Position numbers and translations under genes: made by a program. Below the pieces are notes generated by a model. The model was given only the letters and a program-made list of their open reading frames with translations. It was not told the DNA's origin and searched no databases. A stretch of 64,000 nucleotides of DNA from an uncultured Roseobacter sp. (GTDB lineage: Bacteria > Pseudomonadota > Alphaproteobacteria > Rhodobacterales > Rhodobacteraceae), in NCBI RefSeq assembly GCF_947491795.1, contig NZ_CANLKW010000003.1, forward strand, positions 310,001-374,000. The letters are read 5' to 3'. This document shows positions 1 through 7,912 of the stretch, one piece after another. The first letter of the stretch is position 1. Every line of letters begins with the position of its first letter.

Positions 1-13
1 AGGCGGCAGAGTA

Positions 14-802
14 ATGCTGGATGATTTCATGGTGCGGGCCGCCCTGGCGGGCCTGGGTGTTGCGCTGGCCGCTGCCCCGCTGGGCTGTTTCGTGGTCTGG
101 CGGCGCATGGCCTATTTCGGCGATGCCACCAGCCATGCGGCGATCCTGGGCGTGGCGCTGGCGCTGGCGCTGGATGTACCGGTCTTTGGCGGCGTGCTGG
201 TGATTGCGCTGGCCATGGCGCTGGCGCTGACCGTGCTGACCGGGCGCGGCGTGGGCAGCGATGCGCTGCTGGGTGTCTTTGCCCATGCAGCCCTGGCGCT
301 GGGACTGGTGGCGGTTTCGTTTGTGCCGACGGTGCGCGTGGACCTGATGGGCTATCTGGTGGGCGATATTCTGGCCGTATCGTCCGGTGATCTGGTTGTG
401 ATCTGGACGGGTGCTGTGCTGGCCTCTGCGCTGATTGCCTGGCGGTGGTCGGCGCTGCTGTCGGCCACGCTCAGCCCTGATCTGGCACAGGCCGCCGGGC
501 TGAACCCGCGGCGCGAACATCTGGTGCTGACACTGGCGCTGGCGGTAACGGTGGCCGTCGCCATCAAAGTGGTCGGCGCACTGCTGATTGCCGCCCTGCT
601 GATCATTCCGGCGGCAGCGGCCCGCCCGCTGGCACGCACGCCCGAAGCGATGGCCGTGGCGGCGATGGCCATTGGTGCAGGCTCGGCTCTGGGCGGGCTG
701 ATGCTGTCCTTTGCGCTGGACACACCCACCGGCCCGACGATTGTGAGCCTGGCCGCGGCGGTTTTCTGTGTCACCCAGGTGATGCAGACCGTGCACGGCT
801 GA
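14..802 (+). CDS. znuB: Zinc ABC transporter permease ZnuB
   Basis: 262-residue polytopic membrane protein of the ABC-3 (ZnuB/TroB) permease family, expected to form the inner-membrane channel for Zn(II) with a ZnuA binding protein and ZnuC ATPase. The N-terminal stretch WRRMAYFGDATSHAAILG is the family-typical conserved segment, and hydrophobic segments fill almost the whole chain. Length is normal for the family, so the gene is complete. The start overlaps a TAA in the form TAATG, which suggests coupling to an upstream gene, probably znuC, outside the window. It is convergent with the next gene, with only 15 bases between stops and no clear terminator. Confidence 0.9.
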   Translation: MLDDFMVRAALAGLGVALAAAPLGCFVVWRRMAYFGDATSHAAILGVALALALDVPVFGGVLVIALAMALALTVLTGRGVGSDALLGVFAHAALALGLVAVSFVPTVRVDLMGYLVGDILAVSSGDLVVIWTGAVLASALIAWRWSALLSATLSPDLAQAAGLNPRREHLVLTLALAVTVAVAIKVVGALLIAALLIIPAAAARPLARTPEAMAVAAMAIGAGSALGGLMLSFALDTPTGPTIVSLAAAVFCVTQVMQTVHG

Positions 803-817
803 CCCTGCCCAACGGGC

Positions 818-1219
818 TCAGTTCTGTGGGATTTCGGCGGTGGCCTCGATCTCGACCCGGGCCTCGTCTTCGATCAGGCCGGCCACGACAACCATTGTCA
901 TCGCCGGGAAATGGCGGCCCATCACCTCGCGGTAGGCCGCGCCGACCTCGGCCTGGGCTGCGAGATATTCTTTTTTGTCCGTCACATACCAGGTCAGACG
1001 GGTGATATCGCCGGGTGCGCCGCCCGCGGCTTCGACCACCGCGCGGATGTTGCTGAGGGCCTGGCGCATCTGGCCGATAAAATCATGCACCTCAAAAACC
1101 TGCTGTGCGGTCCAGCCGATCTGCCCGCCCACATAAAGGGTGCCACTGTCGCTGAGGACACCGTTGGCATAGCCTTTGGCGGGCTTCCAGCCGTCGGGGT
1201 GTATGATTTTATGGGCCAT
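818..1219 (-). CDS. RidA/YjgF-fold protein without the catalytic Arg
   Basis: 133-residue protein of the RidA (YjgF/YER057c/UK114) family, normally trimeric cytosolic enamine/imine deaminases. The fold is recognisable from the GTLYVGGQIG segment and the C-terminal VEIEATA strand. The Arg that defines active RidA (Arg105 of E. coli, in FPARS) is Met107 here (FPAMT), so classical 2-aminoacrylate deaminase activity is unlikely. Members of this kind often serve in catabolic operons with poorly known roles. It lies 31 bases after livF and is the last gene of the kyn/liv operon. A GGGAG ribosome-binding site supports the start. A role in aminated aromatic or kynurenine turnover is inference from context only. 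Confidence 0.85.
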   Translation of the reverse strand: MAHKIIHPDGWKPAKGYANGVLSDSGTLYVGGQIGWTAQQVFEVHDFIGQMRQALSNIRAVVEAAGGAPGDITRLTWYVTDKKEYLAAQAEVGAAYREVMGRHFPAMTMVVVAGLIEDEARVEIEATAEIPQN

Positions 1220-1250
1220 TGCGGGCTCCCTTTATTGCGGTTTCGGGCGC

Positions 1251-1940
1251 TCAGACACCCAGATACTGATCGGCGATTTCAGGCGTGATCCCGGACATCG
1301 GGCCCGCCCAGACGGTGGTGCCCCGTTCCAGAATAACCGCGCTGTCGGCGACCTGACGCAGTTCGGACAGGGATTTGTCCACCAGCAGGATCGCCATTCC
1401 GGTTTCCGATTTCAGCCGCCGGATTGCGGCCTGAATTTCCTGGCGCACCACGGGGGCCAGGCCCTCTGTCGCCTCGTCCAGAATGAGCAGGCGCGGGTTG
1501 GTCATGAGCGCGCGCCCGATGGCCAGCATCTGCTGTTCGCCCCCCGAGAGCGACACCGCCATCTGGCCCGCGCGTTCGCCAAGGCGCGGGAACAGCTCTG
1601 CCACACGGTCAAGATCCCAGTCACCCGCCCGGGCAGCGGCAATCAGGTTTTCGCGCACCGTCAGATTGGGAAAACAGCGCCGCCCCTCGGGCACCAGCCC
1701 CAGGCCCAGACGGGCCGCCCTGTGCGGCGGCAGTGCGGCGATATCGCGCCCGTCAAAAGAAACCGAACCGCCGGAGTGTTTCAGCAGGCGGCAGATCACC
1801 CTGATGGTCGAGGATTTGCCCATGCCGTTGCGCCCCATCAGCGCACAGACCGCCCCGGGCTCCAGCGTCAGATCAACCCCGAACAGCGCCTGTGCCGGGC
1901 CGTAGGAGGCTGTGATGCCTTTGAGTTCCAGCAGGCTCAT
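1251..1940 (-). CDS. livF: Branched-chain-type ABC transporter ATP-binding protein LivF
   Basis: 229-residue ABC ATPase of the LivF subfamily in the hydrophobic amino acid uptake (HAAT) family. Walker A GRNGMGKS (about residues 35-42), signature LSGGEQQ and Walker B LLILDEATEGLAP are all intact. It would pair with LivG on the cytoplasmic face of the LivHM channel. Its start overlaps the end of livG by 4 bases. The family transports branched-chain amino acids, amides, urea or aromatic compounds. The position downstream of kynurenine-pathway genes suggests an aromatic amino acid or its derivative, but sequence alone does not fix the substrate. Confidence 0.9.
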   Translation of the reverse strand: MSLLELKGITASYGPAQALFGVDLTLEPGAVCALMGRNGMGKSSTIRVICRLLKHSGGSVSFDGRDIAALPPHRAARLGLGLVPEGRRCFPNLTVRENLIAAARAGDWDLDRVAELFPRLGERAGQMAVSLSGGEQQMLAIGRALMTNPRLLILDEATEGLAPVVRQEIQAAIRRLKSETGMAILLVDKSLSELRQVADSAVILERGTTVWAGPMSGITPEIADQYLGV

Positions 1941-2692
1941 ACCCCGGCCTCCTCGCCCAGATAGGCCTCGCGCACCTCTTTGTTGGCGCGGATTTCCGCA
2001 GCCGTACCGGTCGCGATGATCCGGCCATACACCAGCACCGAAATCCGGTCCGCCAGGGCAAAGACCGCGTCCATGTCATGCTCGACCAGCAGGATCGGCG
2101 CTTCGCGGCGCAGATCATCCAGAAAGGCGGTGAGCGTCTGTGAGCCATCGGTGCCCAGCCCCGCCATCGGCTCGTCCATCAGAAAAGCACGCGGGCGCAG
2201 GGTCAGGGCCACGGCAACCTCCAGCAGGCGGCGCTGGCCGTGGCTGAGTTCGGCGGTGCGCTGTGTGACGAGCGTTTCAAGGCCGACGCGTTCTAATGCC
2301 TGTTCGGCCCGCAGACGCAGCGCACTGTCCCCCATCACGGGCCGGAAGAACCGCCAGACCGAGCCCGCCTGCCCCAGCGCGCCCAGCATGGCGTTCTGCA
2401 AGACGGTGTATTCCATCGCCAGCGCAGAGATCTGAAAGGTGCGGCCCAGACCGGCGCGCGCGCGGGCCACGGTGCTGAGTGCGGTCACATCCTGGCCGTC
2501 AAAAACGACGCGGCCTGCATCCGGGGCCAGCCCGCCCGCGATCTGTTTGATCAGCGTGGATTTCCCGGCACCGTTTGGCCCGATCAGTGCGTGGATTTCA
2601 CCAGGGCGCAGATCGAGCGAGACATCATCCGTGGCCCGGAGTGCGCCAAAGGACTTTTGCAGGTTCTCGGTGCGCAGCAGCGGTTCAGTCAT
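1937..2692 (-). CDS. livG: Branched-chain-type ABC transporter ATP-binding protein LivG
   Basis: 251-residue ABC ATPase of the LivG subfamily. Walker A GPNGAGKS (about 38-45), a signature LSHGQRRLLEVA of the LivG type, and Walker B AFLMDEPMAGLG followed by an H-loop LLVEHDMD are visible. It forms the second nucleotide-binding subunit with LivF. The start overlaps the last codons of livM by 8 bases and its end overlaps livF by 4, so translation of livM, livG and livF is likely coupled. Confidence 0.9.
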   Translation of the reverse strand: MTEPLLRTENLQKSFGALRATDDVSLDLRPGEIHALIGPNGAGKSTLIKQIAGGLAPDAGRVVFDGQDVTALSTVARARAGLGRTFQISALAMEYTVLQNAMLGALGQAGSVWRFFRPVMGDSALRLRAEQALERVGLETLVTQRTAELSHGQRRLLEVAVALTLRPRAFLMDEPMAGLGTDGSQTLTAFLDDLRREAPILLVEHDMDAVFALADRISVLVYGRIIATGTAAEIRANKEVREAYLGEEAGV

Positions 2693-3668
2693 GTGCGACC
2701 TCCCGTCCGGCGAGCGCCCCGATCAGCCCGCCGCGGGCAAAGAGCACGACCAGCAGCAACAGCAGACCCAGGTACACGTGCCAGAAATCACTGAGCCCGC
2801 CCAGCACATGTTCGAGCAGAATAAAAAGCGCGGCCCCTGCAACCGGCCCGTAGAGCCGTCCGACCCCGCCCAGAATGATGAAAATCATGATCTCGCCCGA
2901 CATCTGCCAGCTGAGCATCGTGGGGCTGACAAAACGGTTTAGGTCCGCAAACAGCGCGCCCGCCAGTGCTGTCACCGCGCCCGAGATCACAAAGGCAACC
3001 AGACGGAGGCGATAGGGCGACAGACCCACTGTCTCGACCCGCTCGGCGTTTTGGCGCGCGGCCTGAAGGGCGAGACCAAAGGGCGAGGCCGCCAGCCGTC
3101 CTGCTCCCCAGAGCGCCAGTGCCAGAAGCACAAAGGCGATCGCAAAAAACTGGATGGGATCGAGCGTGTTCAGCCCCGGGAACCCGTTGCGCACCCAGAT
3201 CGACAGCCCGTCTTCGCCGCCGTAAGCGGGCCAGCTGATGGCGAAATAATAGAGCATCTGCCCGAAGGCGAGCGTGATCATGATGAAATAGACACCTGTG
3301 GTGCGCAGCGACAGCGCGCCGATGGCGAGAGCCGCCAGAGCCCCCGCGATCACGGCGACGAGCCAGATCACCGGCATGGATTTGGTGCCCTCGATCAGAA
3401 AGGGGGCCTGCATCAGCGGAGTAAAGCTCTGCGCATGAGAGGCCAGAATGCCCATAGCGTAGCCGCCGATCCCGAAAAACGCCGCATGGCCGAGACTGAC
3501 CAGCCCGCCCAGACCCAGCGCGATGTTGAGGCCCACGCCCGCCAGCGCCAGAATGGCAACTTTGGTGGCCAGCGTGATGATAAAGGGCTCGTCCAGCATC
3601 AGGGCCGCACCGGCGGTCAGGGGCAGCATGGCAAAGAGCGCCAGATTGATCAGACCCGCACGCGACAT
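2685..3668 (-). CDS. livM: Branched-chain-type ABC transporter permease LivM
   Basis: 327-residue integral membrane permease of the LivM family with about nine hydrophobic segments. The conserved GLNIALGLGGLVSLGHAAFFGIGGYA region, typical of LivM/LivH channels, lies near residues 44-70. A late ARQNAERVETVGLSPYRLRL stretch corresponds to the cytoplasmic loop that contacts the ATPases. It starts one base after livH ends, in the order binding protein, livH, livM, livG, livF. Length is normal for the family. Confidence 0.9.
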   Translation of the reverse strand: MSRAGLINLALFAMLPLTAGAALMLDEPFIITLATKVAILALAGVGLNIALGLGGLVSLGHAAFFGIGGYAMGILASHAQSFTPLMQAPFLIEGTKSMPVIWLVAVIAGALAALAIGALSLRTTGVYFIMITLAFGQMLYYFAISWPAYGGEDGLSIWVRNGFPGLNTLDPIQFFAIAFVLLALALWGAGRLAASPFGLALQAARQNAERVETVGLSPYRLRLVAFVISGAVTALAGALFADLNRFVSPTMLSWQMSGEIMIFIILGGVGRLYGPVAGAALFILLEHVLGGLSDFWHVYLGLLLLLVVLFARGGLIGALAGREVAHD

Positions 3669-3669
3669 A

Positions 3670-4587
3670 TCAGCGGCTCCCGTAAAGGCCGGTGGGGCGG
3701 AAAATCAGCACCCCGGCCATCAGAATGTAGATCGACATCGACGCGAGCGAGGAGCCGAGCGCTGTTGCGGCGGATGCCTCCATAAAGGTGGCGAAAAACC
3801 CAGGGAGCAGTACCCCGCCCAGCGTATCCGTCAGACCAACCAGCAGCGCGCCCACCAGCGCGCCTTTGATCGAGCCGATACCGCCGATCACGATCACCAC
3901 AAAGGCAAGGATCAGAACCGGCTCTCCCATACCGACCTGCACCGACTGGATCGCACCGACCAGCGCACCGGCCAGGCCCGCGAGCGCCGCCCCCAGCGCA
4001 AAGACGATGGTGTAGAGTTTCGAGATGTCGACACCCAGCGCCGCGATCATCTCGCGGTCGCTTTCACCGGCGCGGATGCGGATGCCGATGCGCGTGCGCG
4101 CGATGAGCTGAAAGAGGCCGATAGCGACCAGCAGACCGACGCCGATAATCACCAGACGGTAGAGCGGATACTGGATGCCACCGGGCAGCATCACCGGGCC
4201 TGCCAGCGCATCGGGGATGTCTAAAAACAACGGAAATGACCCGAAAAGCCAGCGGGTTCCTTCCGAAAATATCAAAATTAATGCAAAAGTGGCTAAAACC
4301 TGATCCAGATGGTCCCTGTCGTAAAGACGACGGATCACCGTGAGTTCGACCACGGCCCCTGCGGCCGCAGCGGCCACCAGACTGGCAATCAGCGCCAGCA
4401 CGAAAGACCCTGTCGCCCCCGCCACCGCCGCTGCCGCAAAGGCGCCGACCATATAGAGCGACCCATGCGCCAGATTGATCAGCCCCATGACCCCGAAAAT
4501 CAGCGTCAGGCCCGCGGCCATCAGGAACAGCATCACGCCGGACTGCAGACCGTTGAGCACCTGTTCAATAAGCAGAATGACAGACAT
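3670..4587 (-). CDS. livH: Branched-chain-type ABC transporter permease LivH
   Basis: 305-residue LivH-type permease. The N-terminal QVLNGLQSGVMLFLMAAG and LTLIFGVMGLINLAHG motifs are characteristic of the family. The loop RIRAGESDREMIAALGVD matches the coupling region facing the ATPase. It follows the binding-protein gene after a 92-base spacer that holds a 9-bp GC-rich hairpin, and leads directly into livM. Confidence 0.9.
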   Translation of the reverse strand: MSVILLIEQVLNGLQSGVMLFLMAAGLTLIFGVMGLINLAHGSLYMVGAFAAAAVAGATGSFVLALIASLVAAAAAGAVVELTVIRRLYDRDHLDQVLATFALILIFSEGTRWLFGSFPLFLDIPDALAGPVMLPGGIQYPLYRLVIIGVGLLVAIGLFQLIARTRIGIRIRAGESDREMIAALGVDISKLYTIVFALGAALAGLAGALVGAIQSVQVGMGEPVLILAFVVIVIGGIGSIKGALVGALLVGLTDTLGGVLLPGFFATFMEASAATALGSSLASMSIYILMAGVLIFRPTGLYGSR

Positions 4588-4645
4588 CGGATATGGGGTC
4601 TCCGGCCCGCTGGCGCGGGTTTTTCAGAACGATGGGTGGAAAGGG

Positions 4646-4671
4646 CCGTCCGCGACCGGAGCCGCGGACGG
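4646..4671 (-). other. Hairpin between binding-protein gene and livH
   Basis: Perfect inverted repeat CCGTCCGCG / CGCGGACGG with an 8-base loop. It lies 8 bases after the stop codon of the binding-protein gene. There is no T-run after the stem on the minus strand, so it is more likely an mRNA 3'-end stabiliser or partial attenuator than a full terminator. Confidence 0.6.
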
Positions 4672-4679
4672 TGGTCGCA

Positions 4680-5828
4680 TCAGTAGCTGCAGTCAGCGGC
4701 GTAGGCGTCGCCGTGATCGGTCAGGCTGGCACCGATGATCTTGTTGGTGAAAACGTCACCCTCTTTGATCACCTCGCGCACGTAGAAATCCTGGACCGGG
4801 TGCTGGTTTGAGCCAAAGGCGAAATCTCCGCGCACCGAGTCAAATTCGGCAGCGGCAAGGGCTGCGCGGAATGCATCAGCGTCGCTGACGTCGGCTTTGG
4901 CCATCGCGCTCAGCAGCAGGTTTGCGGTGTCATAGCCCTGGCTGGCATAGAGCGACGGCAGGCGTCCGTATTCCGCCTGAAAGGCCTCGACAAAGGCCTT
5001 GTTGGCCGCGTTGTCGATGTCCTTGTTCCACTGGCTGGTGTTTTTCACACCCAGTGCCGCCTCGCCCACGGCCTGGAGAATGCCCTGGTCAAAGCTGAAG
5101 GCGGGGCCGACAACCGGCAGGTCCACGCCCGAGCCTGCATATTGTTTGAGGAACGAAATCCCCATACCGCCGGGCAGAAAGAAAAACACAGAGTCAGCAC
5201 CCGAGGCACGGATCTGCGCAATCTCGGCGGCATAGTCGGTCTGACCCAGTTTGGTGTAGATCTCACCGGCCAGCGCGCCGCCATACATGCGTTTGTACCC
5301 GGTCAGCGCGTCCTGCCCCGCGGGATAGTTGGGCGCCAGAATAAAGGTGTTTTTGTAGCCTGCGTCATTGGCATAAGCGCCGGCTGCCTCGTGCAGATTG
5401 TCATTCTGCCAGGCCACGTTGAAATAGAGCGGATGACAGCCTTTGCCCGCCAGTGCCGACGGGCCCGCATTGGGCGAGAGGTAGAATTTGCCCTGCGCCG
5501 TGGCCGCCGGGACCACCGCCATCGCCAGGTTCGACCAGATAATACCGGTCATAACGTCGACCTTTTCGGACTGGATCATCTTGTCGGCCAGTTGCACGGC
5601 AATCTCCGGTTTGCGCTGGTCATCCTCGATCACGACCTCGAGGTTGTCATTGCCGGCCATCTTTGCGGCCAGCATAAAACCATCGCGAACATCAATGCCC
5701 AGGCCTGCGCCGCCACCGGACAGCGTCGTGATCATGCCAACCTTGACCTTGCCTGCATGACCATCGGCCAGGGCGAGGCTGCCTGCTGCGGCCAGACCTG
5801 CCGCCAGCATAAGTGATTTGAATTTCAT
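4680..5828 (-). CDS. HAAT-family ABC transporter periplasmic substrate-binding protein
   Basis: 382-residue binding protein of the LivK-like type I periplasmic family (Peripla_BP_6). A signal peptide is clear: MKFKSL, a hydrophobic Ala/Leu core, then ALADGHA with cleavage near residue 22. The mature part begins KVKVGMITTLSGGGAGLGID, the ligand-cleft start typical of these proteins. Two Cys (in GKGCHPLYF and the C-terminal ADCSY) could form the usual disulfide. It is placed after kynU and before livHMGF, so it should deliver a substrate to that permease. Tryptophan, kynurenine, anthranilate or another aromatic acid are guesses from context. A GGGAG ribosome-binding site precedes the start. Confidence 0.88.
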   Translation of the reverse strand: MKFKSLMLAAGLAAAGSLALADGHAGKVKVGMITTLSGGGAGLGIDVRDGFMLAAKMAGNDNLEVVIEDDQRKPEIAVQLADKMIQSEKVDVMTGIIWSNLAMAVVPAATAQGKFYLSPNAGPSALAGKGCHPLYFNVAWQNDNLHEAAGAYANDAGYKNTFILAPNYPAGQDALTGYKRMYGGALAGEIYTKLGQTDYAAEIAQIRASGADSVFFFLPGGMGISFLKQYAGSGVDLPVVGPAFSFDQGILQAVGEAALGVKNTSQWNKDIDNAANKAFVEAFQAEYGRLPSLYASQGYDTANLLLSAMAKADVSDADAFRAALAAAEFDSVRGDFAFGSNQHPVQDFYVREVIKEGDVFTNKIIGASLTDHGDAYAADCSY

Positions 5829-5870
5829 CCCGTTATCTCCCTTTTCCGGGGCCGTTCCGGCCCGTTATTG

Positions 5871-5888
5871 AAGGTGCCTGTGCACCTT
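5871..5888 (-). other. Small inverted repeat between kynU and the binding-protein gene
   Basis: AAGGTGC, 4-base loop, GCACCTT. It lies between the kynU stop and the start of the transporter binding-protein gene. With the 4646-4671 hairpin it means the binding-protein message is bracketed by two hairpins. No T-run is present. Confidence 0.4.
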
Positions 5889-5899
5889 TGTGTTGCGCA

Positions 5900-7090
5900 T
5901 CAGGTAACCCTGTTGCGTGTTTTGAATTTCGGGTCATCCCAGAGGCGATCATGCATAACACGCGCGATCCGTTCCACCGCAATTTCAACATCTGCCGCAT
6001 CAAGATAAAGCGGTGTAAAGCCAAAGCGCATGATGTCCGGCGCGCGGAAATCACCGATAACATCCATGTGGATCAGCGCCTGCATCGCGGCATAGCCCTG
6101 CTCAAAGCGGAAAGAAACCTGGCTGCCGCGCCGCGCCGGATTGCGCGGGCTGACCAGTTCAAGCTGCGGGACAGCCCTCTCAACACCGGCAATAAACTGT
6201 TCCTGCAGGGCGATGGAGGCGTTGCGCACGTCCTGCATGTCCACCCCTTCCCAGGCCTTCATTGCAAACTCCAGAGCAGCCATTTGCAAAACCGGCGGCG
6301 TGCCCACCCGCATCCGCTCAATTCCGGCACCGGGCTGGTAATTCAATTTGAATTCAAAGGGTTGCTCATGCCCCAGCCAGCCACTGAGGGCCGGATCAAT
6401 TGTGTCTGCCAGATCGGGACGCACATAGATAAAGGCCGGCGCACCAGGCCCGCCGTTGAGATATTTGTAGGTGCAGCCCACGGCCATTTCGGCCCCGCCA
6501 GCGGTCAGATCGACCGGGATCGCACCGGCAGAATGCGCCAGGTCCCAGATCATCACCGCACCCTTGTCGTGCGCGGCGCGGGTAACGGCACCCATGTCGT
6601 GCATGCGGCCCGTGCGGTAATCCACTTCGGTCAGCATGACGGCTGCAACATCCATATCGATGGCTGCCGTCACATCGCCGGGGGCCACGGTGCGCAGCTC
6701 ATACCCCTGGTCAAGCGTCCGGATCAGCCCCTCCACCATGTAGAGATCTGTGGGGAAATTGCCTGTGTCCGACAGAATAACCTTGCGGCCCGGACGCATC
6801 TTTAACGCGGCGGCCACCGCCTGATAGACTTTGATTGAGAGCGTATCGCCCATCACAACAGACCCCGGTGCGGCACCGATCAGACGCCCCACGGTATCGC
6901 CCACGCGTGTCGGTTGCTCCATCCAGCCAGCGGCATTCCAGCCTTTGATCAGCAGATTGCCCCATTCATCCTGCAAGACCGACCCAAGCGCCTCTGGTAC
7001 AGACTTTGGCAAAGGCCCAAGGGAATTGCCGTCCAGATAGATCACGCCATCCGGGATATGAAACATGTTTTTTCTTGTAACGTCAGCCAC
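5900..7090 (-). CDS. kynU: Kynureninase
   Basis: 396-residue PLP enzyme that cleaves L-kynurenine to anthranilate and L-alanine in tryptophan degradation. Visible family marks are the N-terminal YLDGNSLGPLP, the aspartate region IWDLAHSAGAIPVDL, and the PLP-lysine motif GCTYKYLNGGPGAPAF. Length matches bacterial KynU. The start is GTG at 7090, immediately after the kynA TAG and supported by a GAGAGGAG ribosome-binding site inside the kynA end; ATG at 7066 is a weaker alternative. It is part of the operon ligase-kynA-kynU-transporter. Confidence 0.95.
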   Translation of the reverse strand: MADVTRKNMFHIPDGVIYLDGNSLGPLPKSVPEALGSVLQDEWGNLLIKGWNAAGWMEQPTRVGDTVGRLIGAAPGSVVMGDTLSIKVYQAVAAALKMRPGRKVILSDTGNFPTDLYMVEGLIRTLDQGYELRTVAPGDVTAAIDMDVAAVMLTEVDYRTGRMHDMGAVTRAAHDKGAVMIWDLAHSAGAIPVDLTAGGAEMAVGCTYKYLNGGPGAPAFIYVRPDLADTIDPALSGWLGHEQPFEFKLNYQPGAGIERMRVGTPPVLQMAALEFAMKAWEGVDMQDVRNASIALQEQFIAGVERAVPQLELVSPRNPARRGSQVSFRFEQGYAAMQALIHMDVIGDFRAPDIMRFGFTPLYLDAADVEIAVERIARVMHDRLWDDPKFKTRNRVT

Positions 7091-7912
7091 CTACAGGGCT
7101 CCTCTCACGTTCCATAACTCCGGGAACAATTCCACTTCGAGCATCCGGCGCAGATATCCGACGCCGGAGGTGCCACCTGTACCGCGCTTAAACCCAATCA
7201 CCCGTTCCACCGTCGTGACATGATTAAAGCGCCAGCGTCGGAAGTAGTCCTCCAGGTCCACAAGCTTTTCCGCAAGTTCATATATTTCCCAATGGGTTGC
7301 GGGGTCTTCATAAACCTGTTTCCACTGGTTTTGAACAGCGTCATCCGCCGTACGCGGTGCGGTCCCCGGGGCACCTGATAGGTCGTCCTCGCCAAGCCTG
7401 TCGGACAGAAGGGAGAGTGCCACCTGATAAAGGCTGGGACGTGCAATCTCTGCTTCGAGGGCTGCCAGGGCGGGCGGATTGTGCCGGTGCAACTCCATCA
7501 GTCTGAGGTTGCGGTTGCCCAGCAGAAACTCTATCAGCCGGTACTGATGGGATTGAAAACCAGAGGATTTGCCCAGCGATGGCCTGAAAGCCGTATATTC
7601 GCTGGGGGTCATCGTCCGCAACACGTCCCAGGCGTTGTTCAGCTGTTCAAAGATCCGGGCGACACGCGACAACATCTTGAAAGCAGGACGTAATTCTCCG
7701 TTCTCAAGCGAGGTTCGGGCGGCCTGCAACTCATGTATCGCCAGACGCATCCACAGCTCAGAGGTCTGGTGCTGCACAATGAAGAGCATCTCGTCATGTG
7801 CCTCTGACATCGGATGCTGGGCGTCCAGAACAGACCCCAGACGCAAGTAGTCGCCGTAGGACATATCCTGCGAGAAATCCATCCGGGCGCCTGCGGCGGG
7901 ATCCTCACTCAT
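7091..7912 (-). CDS. kynA: Tryptophan 2,3-dioxygenase
   Basis: 273-residue haem dioxygenase opening the indole ring of L-tryptophan to N-formylkynurenine. Diagnostic segments are EMLFIVQHQTSELWMRL (substrate pocket), FGFQSHQYR-like SSGFQSHQYRLIEF, and WRFNHVTTVERVIG containing the axial haem His, followed by the GTGGTSGVGYL loop. Length is normal. The start overlaps the ligase stop in the form ATGA, and the gene runs straight into kynU. No kynurenine formamidase (kynB) lies in the window, so hydrolysis of formylkynurenine must be supplied elsewhere. Confidence 0.96.
   Translation of the reverse strand: MSEDPAAGARMDFSQDMSYGDYLRLGSVLDAQHPMSEAHDEMLFIVQHQTSELWMRLAIHELQAARTSLENGELRPAFKMLSRVARIFEQLNNAWDVLRTMTPSEYTAFRPSLGKSSGFQSHQYRLIEFLLGNRNLRLMELHRHNPPALAALEAEIARPSLYQVALSLLSDRLGEDDLSGAPGTAPRTADDAVQNQWKQVYEDPATHWEIYELAEKLVDLEDYFRRWRFNHVTTVERVIGFKRGTGGTSGVGYLRRMLEVELFPELWNVRGAL

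Noticed and set aside
818..1219. 2-aminomuconate or 2-aminoacrylate deaminase
   Set aside because: The catalytic Arg of active RidA proteins is Met here.
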